A stretch of DNA of 13,752 nucleotides from Chitinophagaceae bacterium (GTDB taxonomy: Bacteria; Bacteroidota; Bacteroidia; Chitinophagales; Chitinophagaceae): assembly GCA_008080615.1 (NCBI GenBank), contig VIKJ01000008.1:1-13752 (forward strand). Direction: 5' to 3'. The translations under genes were made by a program, and so were the position numbers. The notes under the pieces are model-generated. The model worked only from the letters and a program-made list of their open reading frames with translations, was not told the origin of the DNA and did no database searches. Below, piece by piece: positions 1 through 6,884 of this stretch (its first letter is position 1; every line of letters starts with the position of its first letter).

Positions 1-658
1 TTTACAGCCATTAACAGATTCAATACCTAAGCCATTATTAAAAGTTAGAGATTTGCCTATTATGGAGCATAATTTAAACCGTTTGGCAATGTTTGGAATT
101 GATGATTATTGGGTTTCGGTAAAATATCTTGGCGAACAAATTGAAGATTATTTTGGAGACGGTAAAAATAAAAATATTAATATAGAATATGTATGGGAAA
201 ATGAACCTTTAGGTACAATAGGTGCTGTAGCAAAAATTAATAATTTCAAACATGATTATGTGTTAGTTACAAACTCTGATTTGCTAACTAATATTGATTA
301 TGAACATTTTTTTTTGGAGTTTATAAAGCAAGATGCTGATTTAGCTGTACTTACTATTCCTTATCATGTAAACATACCTTATGCTGTGTTAGAAACTGAA
401 AAAGGACAGGTAAAGAGTTTCAAAGAAAAGCCAACATATACTTATTATTCTAATGGAGGAATATATATAATGAAGAAAGCGGTGTTAGCTCATATTCCAT
501 TAAATATTTTTTTTAATGCTACTGATTTAATGGAAGAATTAATTTTAAAGGATAAAAAAGTTGTATCTTATCCATTTTCTGGATATTGGCTAGATGTAGG
601 GAAACATGAAGATTTTGAAAAAGCCCAAAATGATATAAATAATATCAATTTTAAATGA
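1..658 (+). CDS. Sugar-1-phosphate nucleotidyltransferase (PtmE-like), 5' end outside window
   Basis: The reading frame is open from base 2, so a start at the in-frame TTG at 53 would be false. The 17 codons before it encode the conserved family stretch LTDSIPKPLL. About 218 residues are visible. The N-terminal GxGxRLxP nucleotide loop, and the CBS domains that PtmE proteins often carry, would lie left of the window and cannot be checked. Visible family features are PLGTIGAV, the metal-binding Asp in VTNSDLLT, the EKP motif and the closing GYWLDVGKHEDF. The enzyme joins a sugar-1-phosphate to an NTP. PtmE of Campylobacter makes a GDP-glucosamine precursor of legionaminic acid, and a gene of this type next to a CMP-NulO synthetase fits that pathway. 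The substrate is inferred; other hexose-1-phosphate nucleotidyltransferases look similar. The stop overlaps the next start by 4 nt (ATGA). Confidence 0.85.
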   Translation, partial: LQPLTDSIPKPLLKVRDLPIMEHNLNRLAMFGIDDYWVSVKYLGEQIEDYFGDGKNKNINIEYVWENEPLGTIGAVAKINNFKHDYVLVTNSDLLTNIDYEHFFLEFIKQDADLAVLTIPYHVNIPYAVLETEKGQVKSFKEKPTYTYYSNGGIYIMKKAVLAHIPLNIFFNATDLMEELILKDKKVVSYPFSGYWLDVGKHEDFEKAQNDINNINFK

Positions 659-1350
659 AAATTTTATATCTAATCCCTGCTAGAAAAGGTTCAAAAGGGA
701 TCCCAGGGAAGAATACAAAAATCTTAGGGAATAAGGCTTTAATTGAATACTCAATTGATTTTGCTTTGTCAAATATGCAAGAAGGTGATGAATTGTGTAT
801 ATCAACTGATGATCCTAAAGTTCAAGAAATTACTAGAAATAAAGGAATACAAATCCCATTTATTCGGCCTGAGGAATTATCAAATGATAAAGCTTCTAGT
901 TATGATGTGATTGTTCATGCTATAAATTTTTATGAAAAACTGAATAAAAAATTTGATACGATATTATTACTTCAACCTACTTCGCCTTTCAGAAGTCAAA
1001 ATGATTTATTCAAATTAATAAAAATGTTCGATTATGAAACAGATATGGTTGTAAGTGTTAAGTTAGCAAAAGAAAATCCTTATTTTTCGCTTTTTGAACA
1101 AACTGAAGTTGGCTATCTCGTAAAATGTAAAGAAGGAAATTTTGATAGAAGACAAGATTGTCCTGACGTTTTTGCCTTTAATGGATCTATGTATTTGATA
1201 AATACTGAATCTATAAAGACTTCAAAAATTTCTGATTTTAAAAAAATAAAGAAAATACTAATGCCAGATGAACGTAGTATTGATATTGATACTTTTGCAG
1301 ATTGGGCTTTGGCAGAATATTATATTAAAATGAAAAATGAAAACAGTTAG
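655..1350 (+). CDS. CMP-nonulosonate synthetase (acylneuraminate cytidylyltransferase family; LegF/PtmB/NeuA-like)
   Basis: This 231-residue protein has the normal length for the family. It activates a nonulosonic acid with CTP to give the CMP-sugar donor used by a glycosyltransferase, in the cytoplasm. Motifs seen: the CTP-binding loop IPARKGSKGIPGKN (residues 7-20), LLQPTSPFR (105-113), RRQDCPDVFAFNGSMY (165-180) and the late SIDIDTFADW stretch (208-217). The ATG is fixed by the ATGA overlap with the preceding gene and by the standard family N-terminus. The PtmE-like neighbour favours legionaminic acid (LegF/PtmB) over N-acetylneuraminic or pseudaminic acid, but sequence alone does not settle the substrate. 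It overlaps the next gene by 14 nt, consistent with translational coupling. Confidence 0.9.
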   Translation: MKILYLIPARKGSKGIPGKNTKILGNKALIEYSIDFALSNMQEGDELCISTDDPKVQEITRNKGIQIPFIRPEELSNDKASSYDVIVHAINFYEKLNKKFDTILLLQPTSPFRSQNDLFKLIKMFDYETDMVVSVKLAKENPYFSLFEQTEVGYLVKCKEGNFDRRQDCPDVFAFNGSMYLINTESIKTSKISDFKKIKKILMPDERSIDIDTFADWALAEYYIKMKNENS

Positions 1351-2182
1351 AATAATACCTAGATTAGATATTAAAGGACCGAATCTTGTTAAGGGAATTC
1401 ATTTAGAAGGCTTGAGAGTTTTAGGTAAACCATCAGATTTTGCCAAATACTATTATGAACAAGGTGCCGATGAGTTGATGTTTATGGATGTTGTAGCATC
1501 ACTTTACGAGCGGAATAATTTGCACGAAATAATTTCTGAAACAGCAAAAAGTATTTTTATACCAATTACTGTAGGTGGAGGATTGCGCTCTATTTCAGAT
1601 ATCAAAGAAGTGCTTAGGGTTGGAGCGGATAAAGTTTGTTTAAATACTGCCGTAATTAAAAACCCACAGTTGATAAAAGATGCATCACGTATGTTTGGAT
1701 CTTCTACAATTGTAGTAGCTATTGAGGCAATTAAAGAAAGTAATGGAAGGTATTTAGCTTATACCGATAATGGACGTGAATATACAGGAATTGATGTTTT
1801 TGATTGGGCAGAAAAAGTTGCAGAATTGGGTGCGGGTGAAATTGTCATTACTTCGGTTGATAATGAAGGTACTGGTCAAGGATTTGACTTAGAGTTGATT
1901 TCAAGGGTTACTAATTTAATTGGAATTCCTGTAATTGCACATGGTGGTGCAGGGAAGCAAGAGCATGTTGTTGATGTATTTAAAGAGGATAATATAAGTT
2001 CAGCAATGATTTCTTCGCTTTTTCATTATCATTATATTGTGTCAAATGAATCAAAAGCTTCTGCTTTAGAAGGTAATGTTGAGTTTTTGAATCAAAAAAG
2101 AAGTTTCCATACATTTGAACCTTGTTCGATTGGAGACTTGAAAAGAAGGTTAATAAGTAATAATATTGATTGTAGATTATAA
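1337..2182 (+). CDS. hisF2: HisF2-like acetamidino modification protein (AglZ/HisF2/WbuZ family)
   Basis: A 281-residue TIM barrel of the HisF type. Family features are PRLDIKG with the catalytic-position Asp11, VGGGLRS (79-85), ITSVDNEGT (171-179), IAHGGAG (200-206) and the phosphate-site stretch SSLFHYH (226-232). The C-terminal tail ending in GDLKRRLISNN is typical of HisF2/WbuZ proteins. In P. aeruginosa, HisF2 and HisH2 act with WbpG to form an acetamidino group, with HisF2 acting as ammonia conduit. The hisH-like and WbuX-like genes immediately downstream place this protein in that role rather than histidine synthesis. Oddities are Arg9 where histidine-pathway HisF usually has Cys before LD, and Glu130 where T. 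maritima HisF has catalytic Asp130. The stop overlaps the next ATG by 1 nt (TAATG). Confidence 0.9.
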   Translation: MKTVRIIPRLDIKGPNLVKGIHLEGLRVLGKPSDFAKYYYEQGADELMFMDVVASLYERNNLHEIISETAKSIFIPITVGGGLRSISDIKEVLRVGADKVCLNTAVIKNPQLIKDASRMFGSSTIVVAIEAIKESNGRYLAYTDNGREYTGIDVFDWAEKVAELGAGEIVITSVDNEGTGQGFDLELISRVTNLIGIPVIAHGGAGKQEHVVDVFKEDNISSAMISSLFHYHYIVSNESKASALEGNVEFLNQKRSFHTFEPCSIGDLKRRLISNNIDCRL

Positions 2183-2838
2183 TGGATAATAATTTTAAAA
2201 AGGTAATAATTATTGATTATCAATTAGGTAATCTATATAGTGTAAAACAAGCATGTGATACGGTTGGTATGAATGCTAAGATAAGTTCTGATCCAGAAGA
2301 ATTATTAAATGCAGATGCATTGATTTTGCCTGGAGTTGGAGCTTTCATCGAGGCAATGAGTAATTTAAAAAAAAATGGGTTGGACACTGCAATTCAAAGT
2401 AAAGTAAGAGCAGGTACACCAATTTTTGGAATATGCTTAGGCCAACAATTACTTTTTAGCGAAAGTGAAGAGTTTGGTGCAGGTCAGGGCTTAGACCTTA
2501 TTCCAGGGGTAATTAAACGCTTCCCTGAAACTTTTGAAGAACGAAAAATTAAGGTACCTCACATTGCTTGGAATACAATTTTTAAATTTAAACAAGATTG
2601 GGGGAATTCTCCTTTAAGGGATTTGGGCAATAATGAATTTATGTATTTTATTCATTCTTATTTTGTAAAACCTAGTGATGATTCTTGTGTTTTGACGTTT
2701 ACAAATTATGATGGTATTGAATTTTGCTCTTCAGTCTTAGTTAATAACATTTTTTCAACACAATTTCATCCTGAAAAAAGTGCTGATAAAGGAATTTCAA
2801 TATATAAAAATTGGGCTTTAATTAATAAATTATTATGA
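2182..2838 (+). CDS. hisH: HisH-like glutamine amidotransferase of the acetamidino trio (HisH2/WbuY)
   Basis: This 218-residue class I (triad) glutaminase releases ammonia from glutamine for the partner HisF-like protein. Motifs seen: IIDYQLGNLYSV (10-21), ILPGVGAF (48-55), the nucleophile elbow FGICLGQ with Cys85, and QFHPEKS with His196 and Glu198, so the triad is intact. PHIAWN (126-131) corresponds to the family PHxGWN segment. Its position between hisF2 and the WbuX-type gene, with no other his genes, argues for sugar amidination rather than histidine synthesis. A run of nine A (2367-2375) lies within the gene. The stop overlaps the next start by 4 nt (ATGA). Confidence 0.92.
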   Translation: MDNNFKKVIIIDYQLGNLYSVKQACDTVGMNAKISSDPEELLNADALILPGVGAFIEAMSNLKKNGLDTAIQSKVRAGTPIFGICLGQQLLFSESEEFGAGQGLDLIPGVIKRFPETFEERKIKVPHIAWNTIFKFKQDWGNSPLRDLGNNEFMYFIHSYFVKPSDDSCVLTFTNYDGIEFCSSVLVNNIFSTQFHPEKSADKGISIYKNWALINKLL

Positions 2839-4073
2839 TTTCAGAAAATAACAAATTGGAGGCATATTACGGATTGCCAAAAAAAGTTGCATTTTGTACA
2901 AAATGCGTAATGTCAAATCAACGTCCTACCTCGGCAGTTGAGTTTAAACATACGAAAGAAAGTAAAAAAACTACGATGAACTTTGATGATTATGGTGTTT
3001 GTGATGCCTGTAGAACAGCTGAAATCAAAGACAAAATCGATTGGGGGATGCGGGAAGAAGAATTAGTAAAACTTTTGGATAAGCATCGCAAAACCGATGG
3101 ATCTTATGATTGTATAGTACCTGGAAGCGGAGGGAAAGACAGTGCATATCAAGCCCATGTGTTAAAGTACAAATATAATATGAATCCGCTTACTGTTACT
3201 TGGCCCCCAATTTTGTATACTGATTATGGACTGAAAAACTGGAAAAATTGGTTAGATAGTGGTTTTGACAATATTTCCTTTTATCGCAATGGTAAAGTTA
3301 TGAAATTGCTAACCAAATTATCTATTGAGAATTTATTACATCCATTTCAAACGTTTATTTTAGGACAAAAAAATCTTGCGCCAAAAATTGCAGCTCAACA
3401 TGGAATTAATCTGATATTTTATGGTGAAAATGAAGCAGAATATGGGAATCCATTAGCAGATAATATGACTTCATTAAGAGATAAATCCTATTTTAGTTTT
3501 GAACATCTAGATGATGTTTATTTGGCTGGGGTGTCTATTAAAGAATTAATGGAAAAACACGAAGTGCGATTAAGTGATTTGATGGCATTTTTACCCCCGA
3601 AAATCGAAGATTTAGAAAAGTCGAATATAGAAGTGCATTATCTCGGATATTATCTGAAATGGACTCCCCAAGAGGTATATTATTACGCTATAGAAAATAC
3701 TGGATTTAAAGCGAGACCTCATCGAACGCAAGGCACATTTAGTAAATATAGTGGAATTGATGATAAAATTGACGATTTACATTTCTACACGACTTTTATC
3801 AAATTTGGCATTGGAAGAGCTACTTATGATGCATCACAAGAAATCAGAAACAGACATTTAACTCGTGAGGAAGGTGTAGGATTAGTTAAAAGATTTGATG
3901 GGGAATTCCCAGATAGATATTTCAGTGATGTCATGAATTATATCGGTATGGAGCCTGAATATTTTCATGAGTTGTGTGATAAATTTAGATCTCCACATTT
4001 ATGGGGCAAAGATTCAAATGGAGTCTGGAAATTGAGACATAATGTATGGGATGGTGGGTTAAATGATATATAA
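2835..4073 (+). CDS. wbuX: N-acetyl sugar amidotransferase (WbuX/WbpG/PseA family)
   Basis: A 412-residue ATP-dependent amidotransferase. The PP-loop SGGKDS (98-103) binds ATP. Two cysteine pairs, C21-x2-C24 and C56-x2-C59, resemble the zinc-binding knuckle seen in this family. The long conserved core contains ILGQKN, FYGENEAEYGNP and FKARPHRTQGTFSKY. With ammonia from the HisH/HisF pair it is expected to convert an N-acetyl group to an acetamidino (acetimidoyl) group. Known roles are WbpG in P. aeruginosa O-antigen and PseA/PtmG in Campylobacter NulO modification. The CMP-NulO synthetase just upstream suggests the substrate here is a nonulosonic acid or its precursor. The family is clear from sequence; the substrate is inferred. 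The start is fixed by the ATGA overlap. GC seems higher here than in the genes that follow. Confidence 0.92.
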   Translation: MISENNKLEAYYGLPKKVAFCTKCVMSNQRPTSAVEFKHTKESKKTTMNFDDYGVCDACRTAEIKDKIDWGMREEELVKLLDKHRKTDGSYDCIVPGSGGKDSAYQAHVLKYKYNMNPLTVTWPPILYTDYGLKNWKNWLDSGFDNISFYRNGKVMKLLTKLSIENLLHPFQTFILGQKNLAPKIAAQHGINLIFYGENEAEYGNPLADNMTSLRDKSYFSFEHLDDVYLAGVSIKELMEKHEVRLSDLMAFLPPKIEDLEKSNIEVHYLGYYLKWTPQEVYYYAIENTGFKARPHRTQGTFSKYSGIDDKIDDLHFYTTFIKFGIGRATYDASQEIRNRHLTREEGVGLVKRFDGEFPDRYFSDVMNYIGMEPEYFHELCDKFRSPHLWGKDSNGVWKLRHNVWDGGLNDI

Positions 4074-4090
4074 TTAATTTTTTAATTAAG

Positions 4091-5563
4091 ATGCCTATTC
4101 CTGAAATTGTTAAAAGTTTTAAGCTTGCGAGGAAAGCGTTAATTGAAATAGAGAGTCTTAAAAATAATAATCAAGAATGTTTCAAGGATAGATATGTAAT
4201 TGATGATTTTTCATTTTGGGATCTTGCATTACCCACTCTGAATTTACATGTAATACCCGCAATTAAATCAAATAACTATAAATACAAAATAGGATATTTG
4301 ATATTGAATATTATTAAAACTAAAACAAGTACACTTTTAGAAAGAATTAAAATATATAAAAAATCTCAATACAATTCTAGTGGGAAAATTGACATATTAT
4401 ATCTTGGATTTTCAAGTTATATAAATAAAGATATTTTTAAGCCTTTTATATCTGAAACCAGAAATCAATTTAATCATAGTCTCTTGGTTACAGATTCTGA
4501 AATTAAAAGTGATGTTCCCGTAAAGCATGTTAATATACTTTCATATCTAAAAAATTGGGAGAAAGTGCCTTCTGTACATTCTCATAATTTATTTTCATAT
4601 CGACTTAAATGTTCAACTTTAAAAAATGTTTCCTTTTTTGAATTAATAAAGATTAATATTTGGATGAAGTATATTTTTATACCTAAATATTATAACTATG
4701 TTGTTGCATCGAAATATTTTTTAAGTATTAATTCTCCAAAGTCTATTATTGAGTCAGATGTAGCAGATCCGAGGAGTAGAGCAATTATAATTTTAGCTAA
4801 AAGTAAGAAGTTAACAACTTATACCTTTCAATTTGCCTTTTATAACAGAGATGCTTTTGAATGGTATTATAATATAACAGATAAGGTTTTTGTATGGGGG
4901 ATTTGGTTTAAAGAGTTATTTAATAAAGAATTTAACGTAGCGAATGACAGAATGATAATAATGGGATCACCTAGGTTTGATGAAGTTTTTGAATACAAAT
5001 CTCAAATAGTGAATTATTCAAACATATTATCAAATAAAAAAGCACTAATAATTTCAAGCTATGAAATTTCTTCATATACATCGATTTCAAATAGTGTAGG
5101 GGGCACATTTAAAGATCATATTATAAAAACAATTGAAATTTTACAAAAGGAAGGGTTTATAGTTTATATTAAGATTCATCCTCTAGAAACCAATGTAAAA
5201 TATCTAGATGAATTTGTTGAAAAAGGTCTTGTAGTAATTGAATTTGAAAAGCTGAATAAAATAATTTTAGATGTCGATTTTGTTATAACTCATGGTAGTA
5301 CCTTAAGTTTTAATGCATTAGTACTCAATAAAACTTTGTTGTTCCCCACAAATCCTGATATTGTTTGGTGGGATGATTTATTTCATTCCAATAACCTTGG
5401 AATTGGTTATAATAACTATGAAGAATTCCAAGATTTAGTTCGTACGCCACAATTATTGAAATCGCGAAAATTCGTGGAAACAAAAAAATATATATCTACT
5501 GATGCGATGAAAACCTCTTCCAAACTTATATCTGATTTTATTTTAAACGATAAAAATAATTGA
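4091..5563 (+). CDS. GT-B-like surface glycan transferase, candidate nonulosonic acid transferase
   Basis: I do not recognise this 490-residue protein as a named gene. The C-terminal half looks like a GT-B transferase of the capsule/sialyltransferase/CDP-glycerol transferase type: MGSPRFDEVF (291-300), an HP motif in YIKIHPLE (359-366), then THGSTLSFNALVLNK (400-414), a typical donor-site turn with Ser403-Thr404. HP followed by a Ser/Thr pair is a hallmark of GT-B bacterial sialyltransferases that use CMP-sugars. A clear D/E-D/E-G motif is not obvious; the acidic patch ESDVADP (221-227) is the nearest candidate. The N-terminal 100 residues are lysine-rich and less informative. There is no signal peptide and no clear membrane segment. 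It follows the NulO genes after a 17-nt gap with no Shine-Dalgarno. The role as CMP-NulO transferase is inference; a phosphotransferase or other GT-B enzyme remains possible. Confidence 0.7.
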   Translation: MPIPEIVKSFKLARKALIEIESLKNNNQECFKDRYVIDDFSFWDLALPTLNLHVIPAIKSNNYKYKIGYLILNIIKTKTSTLLERIKIYKKSQYNSSGKIDILYLGFSSYINKDIFKPFISETRNQFNHSLLVTDSEIKSDVPVKHVNILSYLKNWEKVPSVHSHNLFSYRLKCSTLKNVSFFELIKINIWMKYIFIPKYYNYVVASKYFLSINSPKSIIESDVADPRSRAIIILAKSKKLTTYTFQFAFYNRDAFEWYYNITDKVFVWGIWFKELFNKEFNVANDRMIIMGSPRFDEVFEYKSQIVNYSNILSNKKALIISSYEISSYTSISNSVGGTFKDHIIKTIEILQKEGFIVYIKIHPLETNVKYLDEFVEKGLVVIEFEKLNKIILDVDFVITHGSTLSFNALVLNKTLLFPTNPDIVWWDDLFHSNNLGIGYNNYEEFQDLVRTPQLLKSRKFVETKKYISTDAMKTSSKLISDFILNDKNN

Positions 5564-5605
5564 AATTTAATACGAAACAATATGTTTAATCTATATATAA
5601 TTTGA
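5564..5605 (+). other. Longest intergenic gap with a 7-codon mini-ORF overlapping the wzx start
   Basis: This 38-nt gap is the largest in the window. It contains ATG at 5582 followed by six sense codons (MFNLYII) and TGA at 5603-5605, which overlaps the wzx TTG (5602-5604) as TTGA. No Shine-Dalgarno and no convincing Bacteroidota -7 element (TAnnTTTG) is present. The mini-ORF may couple translation to wzx, may be a relic of an original wzx start lost by an indel, or may be chance. Confidence 0.35.
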
Positions 5606-6882
5606 AATTAAGTATTTTCAAATATTTAAAATCTTCTCTTATTCGTGGTTCCCTAGTCTATAGTGGATTCAATGTATTAAATTCTACTTTACCTTTTTTA
5701 TTAATACCGTTTTTGACTAGGATGTTGAATACGGACGATTATGGTAGAATTTCAATGATTACAATTTTTGTAACTTTTGTTTCACCAATAGTGGGCTTAA
5801 GTACAAATTCAATAGTATCTAAAAATTATTTTCAAGTTGATTTTGATTATTTTAAACAAACAGTTCAATCTGTATTTATTATATTATTTGTTTCTATTTT
5901 ATCTATTGCTGGTATATCTTACTTCTTAAAAGAGCAATTATTTTATTTTACTGGAGTTAATTCAACAGACCTATTAATTTGTTTGTTATTGTCTGGTACT
6001 CAGTTTGTTATTACACTTGTTAATTCCATTTTTCAAATGGAAAGTAAACCTTTTCATTTTGGGGTTTTACAGTTATCTCAAACGTTAATTAATACTTCTC
6101 TTACAATATATTTTATTTACTTTTTGAATTATGGATGGCATGGTAGAATTTATGGTTGGATAATAGCTAATTTTTTAATCGCAATCCTTGGGCTTTTTAT
6201 ATTATTTAATAAATCGTATTTTAAGGAGTTTAAGTTTAGGACTATTATCGTTAAAGAAGTATTAGCATATTCATTGCCGATAATTCCATATACTTTATCC
6301 GGGATGTTGGTGTCTTTAAGTGATAGATTTCTAGTAAATAAATTTCTTGGTAGTTCATATGTAGGTATTTTTACCTTGGGACTTCAAATTAGCGGAGTTT
6401 TAAATATTGTATTTACTTCTTTGAATAGTGCTTTTGTACCCTGGGTATATAAGAAAATCTCTAAAAATGAATCATTAAATTATCTATTAGGTTCATTTTA
6501 TATTTTTTCTTTAATTATGGTATTAATTTCCTTTGTGTTTTTGGGTTCAATTTATGTGTTCTTAGATTTTTTTGTAGGAATTAAATTTGCCCAAATTGGG
6601 GGGGTTGTACACATATTTATTTTATCGAATTTATTTAATTCAATTTATTTAATATTTACAAATTATTTTATTTATAAAGGAGATACTAAAATTTTAGCAT
6701 ATAATACTTTGATAGTTACTATATTAAACATACCAATTTGCTATTTATTTATTAATTATTTTCATTTTGAAGGTGCAATTTGGTCTTCTATGATAACTAG
6801 TGTTTTTTCTTTAGTTCTTGTTTTAATTTCAGCTCATAAACTTTATAAATTTCCTTGGTTTCACCCTATTACAAAATTCTAA
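5602..6882 (+). CDS. wzx: Wzx-type polysaccharide flippase (O-antigen/repeat-unit transporter), TTG start
   Basis: A 426-residue, very hydrophobic protein with about 12 predicted membrane segments (for example near 18-38, 50-68, 88-108, 125-145, 160-175, 183-202, 222-240, 252-275, 295-323, 335-355, 365-387, 395-412). The N-terminus resembles PST/Wzx flippases (FLTRMLNTDDYG), as does the mid-protein stretch ending in SLSDRFLVNKFLG (237-250). It should move the lipid-linked repeat unit across the inner membrane. No ATG is possible: the frame has a stop at 5587 and the next in-frame ATG lies far inside the conserved N-terminus, so TTG at 5602 is the best start. A 7-codon ATG mini-ORF ends on this TTG (TTGA). 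A G7 tract codes for part of residues 333-335. Confidence 0.88.
   Translation: MKLSIFKYLKSSLIRGSLVYSGFNVLNSTLPFLLIPFLTRMLNTDDYGRISMITIFVTFVSPIVGLSTNSIVSKNYFQVDFDYFKQTVQSVFIILFVSILSIAGISYFLKEQLFYFTGVNSTDLLICLLLSGTQFVITLVNSIFQMESKPFHFGVLQLSQTLINTSLTIYFIYFLNYGWHGRIYGWIIANFLIAILGLFILFNKSYFKEFKFRTIIVKEVLAYSLPIIPYTLSGMLVSLSDRFLVNKFLGSSYVGIFTLGLQISGVLNIVFTSLNSAFVPWVYKKISKNESLNYLLGSFYIFSLIMVLISFVFLGSIYVFLDFFVGIKFAQIGGVVHIFILSNLFNSIYLIFTNYFIYKGDTKILAYNTLIVTILNIPICYLFINYFHFEGAIWSSMITSVFSLVLVLISAHKLYKFPWFHPITKF
6598..6604 (+). repeat. G7 homopolymer inside wzx
   Basis: Seven consecutive G within a very AT-rich gene code for the Gly333-Gly334 region of the flippase and the first base of Val335. A one-base slip would shift the frame and remove roughly the last 90 residues. 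It is the longest G/C run in the window; a G6 run lies at 7409-7414 in the methyltransferase gene. Whether it varies in length cannot be seen from one sequence. Confidence 0.6.
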
Positions 6883-6884
6883 AT

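Noticed and set aside
53..55. TTG as start of the first gene
   Set aside because: The frame continues upstream to base 2 and encodes the conserved LTDSIPKPLL segment, so the true start is outside the window.
1337..2838. Histidine biosynthesis genes hisF and hisH
   Set aside because: No other his genes are present, the HisF-like protein departs from HisF at residues 9 and 130, and the WbuX-type amidotransferase overlaps directly downstream. Sugar amidination is the better role.
5593..5604. Promoter-like TATATATAATTTG in front of wzx
   Set aside because: It does not fit TAnnTTTG (the eight bases ending in TTTG are ATAATTTG), no matching -33 element is evident, and it overlaps the start codon. 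AT-rich DNA gives such strings by chance.
6855..6857. TTG as start of the methyltransferase gene
   Set aside because: It would overlap wzx by 28 nt and add ten residues without family support. ATG 6885, two bases after the wzx stop, fits the packing of the other genes.
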